Of a stretch of 11,725 nt of DNA, positions 7,201-11,725 are shown in pieces (the first letter of the stretch is position 1; every line of letters starts with the position of its first letter). Both the position numbers and the translations under genes were made by a program. The notes under the pieces are model-generated. The model was given only the letters and a program-made list of their open reading frames with translations, did not search any database and was not told the DNA's origin. The DNA comes from JAIBAI01 sp044238875 (lineage in GTDB: Bacteria; Bacteroidota; Bacteroidia; M30B66), in the NCBI GenBank assembly GCA_044238875.1, contig JBIICM010000074.1, forward strand, positions 1-11,725, written 5' to 3'.

Positions 7201-8139
7201 ATGGAAAAGCCTATTCCGCACCTTTCAATAATTAGTCCTGTTTACAAAGCAGAGAAAATTGTTGATGAACTTGTGCGCCGAATAAGAGATGAGGCGATAG
7301 AAATTACCCCGGATTACGAGATTATTTTAGTCGAGGATTGTGGGCCGGATGATTCATGGAAAAAAATAGAGGAAAATTGCAATCGTTATCCGGAAGTAAT
7401 TGGAATTAAATTAAGTAGAAATTTCGGACAACACTTCGCAATCACATGTGGCTTAGAACATGCGCGAGGCGAAATCGCTATCGTAATGGATTGTGACCTG
7501 CAAGACAATCCGGTTTATTTTAAGGCTTTGATTGAAAAAGCAAAAGAGGGTTATGATATTGTCTATACAATGAAGGCAAAAAGAAAACATTCCTTTATCA
7601 AGGATGCTTTTGCGGGTTATTTTAATCGGGTTTTCAATTATCTGATTGATAATAAAACGGCCAAAAGTAATTCGCTGGTAGGATCATATAGCTTGCTATC
7701 CAGAAAAGCAATTGAAGCTTTTAAAAATTTCGGAGATTACCAACGCCATTATTTAATGGTATTGCGATGGATTGGTTTCAGGCATGCCTATATAACCATT
7801 GAACATGAGTTGCGCTATGAAGGCAAAAGTAGTTATAATCTCAACAAATTATTGAGCCATGCCTTAAACGGAATCACATCGCAGTCAGATAAATTGTTGA
7901 TGTTGAATGTTAAATTGGGTTTACTTATTTCTGCTATTTCATTTCTTACGACAATTGTCATCGTAATCCTGTATTTCAACCACGGATTTTTATCAGGGTG
8001 GGCAAGTTTAATTGTTGCAATCCTATTCTCTACCGGAATTTTACTTACAAGTATAGGTGTTGTTGGAATATATTTGGGTAAGACTTTTGAGCAGACTAAA
8101 AGCAGGCCTAAATATTTAATTGATAAAATAATAAATTGA
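7201..8139 (+). CDS. Family 2 glycosyltransferase, DPM1/ArnC/GtrB-like, with two C-terminal membrane helices
   Basis: 312 residues. The GT-A domain begins at HLSIISPVYKAE (7-18), with IILVEDCGPDD (41-51), LSRNFGQHFA (71-80) and the metal-binding DCDLQD (97-102). RYEGKSSYNL (205-214) matches the conserved R..GxSkY motif of the polyprenyl-phosphate glycosyltransferase subfamily. Two hydrophobic helices at about 235-259 and 266-292 anchor it in the inner membrane, as in GtrB and ArnC, followed by a basic tail (KTFEQTKSRPKYLIDK). It should transfer a sugar from a nucleotide to polyprenyl phosphate on the cytoplasmic side. The donor is unknown; the neighbouring aminotransferase suggests an amino-deoxy sugar. 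It starts one base after the preceding stop codon. Confidence 0.92.
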   Translation: MEKPIPHLSIISPVYKAEKIVDELVRRIRDEAIEITPDYEIILVEDCGPDDSWKKIEENCNRYPEVIGIKLSRNFGQHFAITCGLEHARGEIAIVMDCDLQDNPVYFKALIEKAKEGYDIVYTMKAKRKHSFIKDAFAGYFNRVFNYLIDNKTAKSNSLVGSYSLLSRKAIEAFKNFGDYQRHYLMVLRWIGFRHAYITIEHELRYEGKSSYNLNKLLSHALNGITSQSDKLLMLNVKLGLLISAISFLTTIVIVILYFNHGFLSGWASLIVAILFSTGILLTSIGVVGIYLGKTFEQTKSRPKYLIDKIIN

Positions 8140-8158
8140 TTTTAAAAAACATGGTGTT

Positions 8159-8971
8159 ATGAAAAGCTATGGTGTAAATCTTAAAACAACTGTCAATTCA
8201 ATTGAAGATGCTCATATTGAAGAGTTTCAAATTCTGGGCTTTACAAAAATTCCTGATGTACTCGATTCAGAGAAATTAGAATTCTTGCGTATAGAGTTAG
8301 ACATCATTTATTCTGAACAGGAAAATTTATTGGGGAAAGATTTTTTAAAAAAAATTAATGAAGCATACCTCGCGCGGGCTTTAGCTGCTTACTCAAATTT
8401 ATTTGTCGAATTAGCCTGCCATAGGCCGATGGTTGATCTGGTCAGTCGAATCCTGGGAGATTACTTTATATTGCATTTGCAGAATGGTATAATCAATATG
8501 CCTTCTGAAGAACATCATCAAAGCAGCTGGCACAGAGATTTACCTTATCAGAACTGGACATCGTCTGAGTCAATGGGTTGTAATATCTTTTACTGCCTTG
8601 ATGATTTTACGACAGAAACAGGAGGCACATTTTTATTACCTTACTCGCACAAGTTGCCTTACATGCCAAGTGATCAATACGTTGACAAGCATGGAATTCA
8701 ATTGGAAGCAAAAGCAGGTTCCGTAATATTTTTTGATAGTATGCTGTTTCACAGAGCCGGTTTCAATAAATCAAAAAATATAAGGAGGGGTGTTAACACG
8801 ATGTATGTAAGACCAATAATCAGGCAACAAATTGACTTTACTGCATTAATGAAGCATAACGAACCAAACGATCCATTTAAAAGAATGCTTTTTGGTTTTG
8901 AAAATATTACACCTGATTCGGTAGAAACATTTCGCAGGTCGCGTTATGAAAAGAAATTAAATTCTAATTAG
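8159..8971 (+). CDS. Phytanoyl-CoA dioxygenase-like Fe(II)/2-oxoglutarate oxygenase
   Basis: 270 residues. The iron-binding facial triad is visible: HxD at H125 and D127 in SSWHRDLPY, and the distal H198 in FFDSMLFHRAG. An Arg in the following strand (R209, R210 or R218) would bind 2-oxoglutarate. GGTFLLPYSHKLP (155-167) and AKAGSVIFFDS (185-194) are further PhyH family landmarks. The protein has no signal or membrane segment, so it is cytoplasmic. PhyH-family enzymes act on diverse small molecules besides phytanoyl-CoA. Placed inside a glycan operon, hydroxylation or oxidation of a sugar nucleotide or an acyl group is more likely than lipid catabolism; this is inference. It lies 19 bases after the glycosyltransferase gene and 4 bases before the beta-propeller gene. 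Confidence 0.85.
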   Translation: MKSYGVNLKTTVNSIEDAHIEEFQILGFTKIPDVLDSEKLEFLRIELDIIYSEQENLLGKDFLKKINEAYLARALAAYSNLFVELACHRPMVDLVSRILGDYFILHLQNGIINMPSEEHHQSSWHRDLPYQNWTSSESMGCNIFYCLDDFTTETGGTFLLPYSHKLPYMPSDQYVDKHGIQLEAKAGSVIFFDSMLFHRAGFNKSKNIRRGVNTMYVRPIIRQQIDFTALMKHNEPNDPFKRMLFGFENITPDSVETFRRSRYEKKLNSN

Positions 8972-8975
8972 TGAA

Positions 8976-9929
8976 ATGTTCTGGATTAAAAAAGGGCATA
9001 TTTTTACAGCTAATTTGGAGTTTGAATGGATGAAAAGCCATGCGGCGAATCCTTTTGCTATAAAACTTTCGGCTGATATTTTTCGAATTTTTTTTACTGT
9101 TCGAGACAGCGAGTCGAGATCGTACATAACTTTTGGTGATTTTGACCTTTCGAAAGAATTTAAGTTAATTCAGCTATCTCCAGCGCCTGTCCTGGAACCC
9201 GGCGAACCTGGTCTTTTCGATGATTCGGGAGTCGCTGTTGGATACATACTTTCAATTGAAAATAAACTTGTTTTATATTACTTAGGCTGGAATCTTAAAG
9301 TAACCGTTCCCTGGCTTAATACAATAGGTAGAGCAGTTTGGTCGCAAGATGAAAACAAATTCATCAAATGTGGTAAAGTTCCAATGATGGATCGTAGTGA
9401 AGAAGATCCATTTTCTATTTCATATCCATCTGTTTTATTTGACAATAAAAAGTATAAAATGTGGTACGGTTCTAACCTTGCTTGGGGTAAAACACAGGAA
9501 AACATGAAGCATGTTATAAAATATGCTGAATCTAAGGATGGTGAAAATTGGGTGAGAACAAATAAGATCGCCATCAATCTTGAACACCCCGGCGAATATG
9601 CATTATCTAAGCCATTTGTTTTAAGACTAGATGGTAAATACAAAATGTGGTATTCTTATCGGGGAAATGGTTTTATTAAAACTTACCGAATAGGATATGC
9701 CGAATCAAATGATGGTTACATTTGGAACAGAATGGATAATCTTGCTGGAATAGATGTTTCTGAATCAGGATGGGATTCTGAAATGATTTCATATCCCTTT
9801 GTGTTCGAATATAAGGATAATTACATTATGTTATATAATGGAAATGGCTATGGAAAGACTGGATTTGGTTGGGCAACATGTGTGAAGGATGATTTAATTA
9901 GTGAGGAAAGTATTTTATCACCTAAATAG
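8976..9929 (+). CDS. Beta-propeller protein related to GH43/GH32-type glycosidases
   Basis: 317 residues with repeated blade motifs: KYKMWYG (159-165), KYKMWYS (221-227) and NYIMLYN (282-288). Each is followed by a strand ending in the type IKYAESKDGENW (181-192) and IGYAESNDGYIW (239-250). FDDSGV (81-86) and SYPSV/SKPFV/SYPFV segments resemble the acidic and Pro-containing blade starts of the five-bladed fold shared by GH43, GH32, GH68 and GH130 proteins. I cannot assign the catalytic acid and base with confidence or name a family. There is no signal peptide, so it is probably cytoplasmic, which is odd for a polysaccharide hydrolase and favours a role on intracellular sugar intermediates. 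It sits 4 bases after the dioxygenase gene, suggesting the two proteins work in the same step. Confidence 0.72.
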   Translation: MFWIKKGHIFTANLEFEWMKSHAANPFAIKLSADIFRIFFTVRDSESRSYITFGDFDLSKEFKLIQLSPAPVLEPGEPGLFDDSGVAVGYILSIENKLVLYYLGWNLKVTVPWLNTIGRAVWSQDENKFIKCGKVPMMDRSEEDPFSISYPSVLFDNKKYKMWYGSNLAWGKTQENMKHVIKYAESKDGENWVRTNKIAINLEHPGEYALSKPFVLRLDGKYKMWYSYRGNGFIKTYRIGYAESNDGYIWNRMDNLAGIDVSESGWDSEMISYPFVFEYKDNYIMLYNGNGYGKTGFGWATCVKDDLISEESILSPK

Positions 9930-9961
9930 AAAAGTATTTTCGAACGCGATAATTTTTTTCA

Positions 9962-11098
9962 ATGGCCTACATCGGATTCAATAAACCTTATATGTCAGGA
10001 AATGAACTTTCCTACATTGAGCAAGCGCTAAAGAATATGAAAATTAGTGGTGATGGTCTATTTACAAAGAGATGCCATGCATTCTTTACTGAACGCTATA
10101 AATTTCATTCGGTACTACTTACAACTTCCTGCACAGATGCTTTGGAAATGTCTGCAATTCTGGCAAACATCCAGCCGGGCGACGAGGTTATTGTGCCTTC
10201 CTATACATTTGTTTCGACTGTCAATGCATTTATTCTGAGAGGTGCAAAAATTGTTTTTACTGATAGTTCGGAAAATTCTCCGAATATGGATGTAAGCACT
10301 GTTAAAGATTTGATTAATTCAAAAACTAAAGCAATTGTTCCTGTTCATTATGCAGGAATAGCCGTTGACATGGATCCGATTATGGACTTAGCAGGTGAAT
10401 TTAACCTGCAAGTGATTGAAGATGCTGCACAGGCAATTGATTCATACTACAAAGGAAAGCCACTCGGGTCATTTGGAAGTACAGCAGCATTTTCATTTCA
10501 TGAAACTAAAAATATTATTTCCGGTGAAGGAGGCATGCTTGTGATCAACGACGAGGCCCTTAAGGGAAGAGCTGAAATCATTCGGGAAAAAGGCACCAAC
10601 CGATCTGCATTCTTCCGGGGTGAAGTGGATAAATATAACTGGGTAGATATTGGATCTTCTTTTCTGCCGTCAGACATGATCGCGGCTTTCTTGTTCGCAC
10701 AACTCGAGTCGCTCGACAAGATTCAGAGCCGTCGGAAAGAAATTTGGAATCTTTACCACAAAGGGTTGCGTAAACTTGAAGAAATCGGAAAGCTCAAATT
10801 GCCGTATATCCCAGCATTTGCCACAAATAATGCGCATATGTTTTATGTTGTTTGCAAAAATCTGGAGGAACGAACTGCCCTGATCGCCCACCTTAAATCG
10901 AATCAGATTCAGGCGGTGTTTCATTATTTAAGCCTACATAAAAGCCAGTTTTACAAGGACAAGCACGATGGGCGCGAGCTCATTTGGAGCGACCATTACA
11001 GTGATTGTTTGCTCAGATTACCATTTTATTACGAATTGAGTAACGAATCGGTTGAGCGTATTTGCAGTGTAATTCATGATTTCTATGAAAAGCGCTAA
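9962..11098 (+). CDS. wecE: dTDP-4-amino-4,6-dideoxygalactose transaminase (WecE/RffA type)
   Basis: 378 residues, almost the length of E. coli WecE. The DegT/DnrJ/EryC1/StrS aminotransferase fold is clear: GDEVIVPSYTFVST (73-86), VIEDAAQAI (151-159) with D154 for the PLP ring nitrogen, and FSFHETKN (177-184) with K183 as the PLP-binding lysine. Stretches such as LRGAKIVF, VPVHYAG, EIIREKGTNRS, VDKYNW and NAHMFY follow remembered E. coli WecE closely and are more specific than general DegT similarity. It converts dTDP-4-keto-6-deoxyglucose to dTDP-Fuc4N using glutamate and PLP, in the cytoplasm. RmlA and RmlB, which supply the substrate, are not in the window. The N-acetyltransferase of the classical pathway (WecD) is also absent here; the NeuD-like gene could replace it. 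The start lies 32 bases after the previous stop, the longest gap inside the operon. Confidence 0.92.
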   Translation: MAYIGFNKPYMSGNELSYIEQALKNMKISGDGLFTKRCHAFFTERYKFHSVLLTTSCTDALEMSAILANIQPGDEVIVPSYTFVSTVNAFILRGAKIVFTDSSENSPNMDVSTVKDLINSKTKAIVPVHYAGIAVDMDPIMDLAGEFNLQVIEDAAQAIDSYYKGKPLGSFGSTAAFSFHETKNIISGEGGMLVINDEALKGRAEIIREKGTNRSAFFRGEVDKYNWVDIGSSFLPSDMIAAFLFAQLESLDKIQSRRKEIWNLYHKGLRKLEEIGKLKLPYIPAFATNNAHMFYVVCKNLEERTALIAHLKSNQIQAVFHYLSLHKSQFYKDKHDGRELIWSDHYSDCLLRLPFYYELSNESVERICSVIHDFYEKR

Positions 11099-11474
11099 AT
11101 ATTTCGATTACGTTTATGTATTGTTAACCATATTACTAACGGTTTATGGGCAGTTGGTTTTAAAGTGGCGTATGAACATGAAAGGCCAACTTCCATCACC
11201 TTTTTCAGAAAAGGTTAGGTTTATGTTTAATGCCTATCTCGACCCTTGGGTACTATCAGGTTTTGGCGTTGCTTTTTTAGCAAGCATCACCTGGGCCATG
11301 GCCATGACAAAACTTCAACTTTCTCAGGCATATCCTTTTATGAGTTTATCCTATATTTTTATATTTTTCATGAGCGTTCTCATCTTTAAAGAATCGGTCA
11401 CGGCATTTAAAATTGGGGGCTATCTATTGATTATTGCGGGCATTGTTTTACTTTCATTTTCAAAAGATTCATAG
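11085..11474 (+). CDS. Small four-helix SMR/EamA-like membrane protein, possible polyprenyl-sugar flippase subunit
   Basis: 129 residues from the ATG at 11085; an in-frame ATG at 11076 adds three residues. Either start overlaps the end of the aminotransferase gene (14 or 23 bases), which implies translational coupling. Four hydrophobic helices at about 8-26, 53-73, 80-102 and 108-125 match the SMR/EmrE size and topology. YGQLVLKW (21-28), LSQAYPFMSLSYIFI (79-93) and FKES (101-104) resemble ArnE/ArnF and single-repeat EamA proteins. A drug exporter is possible, but as the last gene of an operon with an ArnC-like glycosyltransferase and an aminotransferase, flipping of a polyprenyl-phosphate-linked sugar across the inner membrane is the better guess. 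Compared with typical SMR proteins, the loop between helices 1 and 2 (31-52) is long and carries basic residues. Confidence 0.82.
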   Translation: MKSAKYFDYVYVLLTILLTVYGQLVLKWRMNMKGQLPSPFSEKVRFMFNAYLDPWVLSGFGVAFLASITWAMAMTKLQLSQAYPFMSLSYIFIFFMSVLIFKESVTAFKIGGYLLIIAGIVLLSFSKDS

Positions 11475-11526
11475 AGATTATTGTCGCTATTCTTGCCAGA
11501 ACTTATAGATTTCAAGAGTGACTGGA

Positions 11527-11572
11527 AATTCCGGAGCAAATTGGGCCAGTAATTCCGGAGTAAAACGGGCCA
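11527..11572 (+). repeat. Tandem 22-base end repeats of the insertion sequence
   Basis: Copy one (11527-11548) and copy two (11551-11572) differ at three positions and are separated by GT, giving a 24-base period. They occur only here in the window. Confidence 0.8.
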
Positions 11573-11629
11573 ATTTTTTCTTAAATCCAATCGGGTTGGT
11601 GTTCTGCCCTTCTAAATAATCGGACAAGG

Positions 11630-11649
11630 TTAGTCATAAATTTGACTAA
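11630..11649 (+). promoter_or_regulatory. Hairpin just before the transposase start codon
   Basis: TTAGTCA (11630-11636) and TGACTAA (11643-11649) are perfect inverted repeats of 7 bases around a 6-base loop, ending two bases before the ATG at 11652. In RNA the stem would block ribosome access when transcription enters from outside, a known self-limiting arrangement in some insertion sequences. It could instead be an operator for a dimeric protein. Confidence 0.45.
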
Positions 11650-11651
11650 TC

Positions 11652-11725
11652 ATGAACGAGCGAACAGAACGCAAAACCAAAGAAGAAAAGCTGGCCATTC
11701 TGAATGAGGCCACAGAACTGGGAGT
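11652..11725 (+). CDS. Transposase OrfA-like protein, N-terminal fragment cut by window edge
   Basis: Only 24 full codons are visible, beginning MNERTERKTKEEKLAILNEA and then TELGV. The KEEKLAILNEA...GV pattern is typical of the first helix of the helix-turn-helix in IS3-family OrfA and IS66 TnpA-type proteins, which bind the element ends. An in-frame TGA at 11643-11645 rules out an earlier start nearby. The rest of the helix-turn-helix and the catalytic partner frame lie outside the window, so it cannot be seen whether the element is intact. Confidence 0.55.
   Translation, partial: MNERTERKTKEEKLAILNEATELG

Larger units (their letters stand above)
11519..11725 (+). mobile_element. Left end of an insertion sequence (continues beyond window)
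   Basis: Two tandem 22-base repeats, 11527-11548 and 11551-11572, share 19 bases (AATTCCGGAG, then AAA, then GGGCCA). They are followed by about 80 noncoding bases, a hairpin, and the start of a transposase-like frame. Tandem end repeats suggest transposase binding sites. ACTGG (11521-11525) and CCAGT (11546-11550) form an inverted pair around the first repeat. The outer boundary is a guess at a TG near 11519; the other end and any target duplication are outside the window. Tandem ends of this sort are best known from IS21, while the coding start looks like IS3 or IS66, so the family stays open. Confidence 0.6.

Noticed and set aside
9278..9643. A 121-codon minus-strand frame.
   Set aside because: It is antisense to the beta-propeller gene, which shows repeated blade motifs in the plus frame.
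11475..11520. A terminator after the SMR-like gene.
   Set aside because: No stem followed by a T run is visible between the stop codon and the insertion-sequence end.
1..11725. CRISPR arrays, tRNA or rRNA genes, phage or defence genes.
   Set aside because: No regularly spaced repeats, no cloverleaf-like stretches and no related proteins were found on either strand.

Overview
The window looks like a chromosomal segment of a Bacteroidota (Bacteroidetes) bacterium. Three things point there: an outer-membrane beta-barrel receptor with a carboxypeptidase-regulatory-like N-terminal domain, the near absence of Shine-Dalgarno sequences before the starts, and intergenic matches to the Bacteroidota promoter pattern (TTTG or TTG, about 19-22 bases, TAnnTTTG). 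Species and genus cannot be read from the sequence.

Left block (1-4736, minus strand): three closely packed genes read leftward. First is a CCA tRNA nucleotidyltransferase with an HD domain. Then comes a pRiA4b ORF-3-like protein with a long acidic tail. Last is an outer-membrane beta-barrel / TonB-receptor-like protein that starts inside the end of the gene before it and runs off the left edge. A good promoter candidate lies so close to the tRNA nucleotidyltransferase start that the mRNA may have almost no leader.

Middle (4737-5213): a 477-base divergent intergenic region without a convincing gene. It holds promoter candidates for both directions and several perfect inverted repeats, which suggest a folded RNA or a relic of one.

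Right block (5214-11471, plus strand): eight tightly spaced genes of more A+T-rich appearance that form a surface-glycan operon. In order they are a WbqC-family protein, a SAM methyltransferase, a NeuD/PglD-like sugar O/N-acyltransferase, a DPM1/ArnC-like family 2 glycosyltransferase with two C-terminal membrane helices, a phytanoyl-CoA-dioxygenase-like Fe(II)/2-oxoglutarate enzyme, a GH43/GH32-like beta-propeller protein, a WecE-like aminotransferase for dTDP-4-amino-4,6-dideoxygalactose, and a small SMR/EamA-like membrane protein. The inferred logic is that an amino-deoxy sugar is made by the aminotransferase and perhaps acylated, methylated or hydroxylated. It would then be loaded on polyprenyl phosphate by the glycosyltransferase and flipped by the SMR-like protein. 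This parallels the ArnB/ArnC/ArnE-F scheme, but the final transferase is not in the window.

Right edge (about 11519-11725): the left end of an insertion sequence, with tandem 22-base end repeats, a hairpin just before the start codon, and the first 24 codons of an IS3/IS66-type OrfA-like transposase protein.
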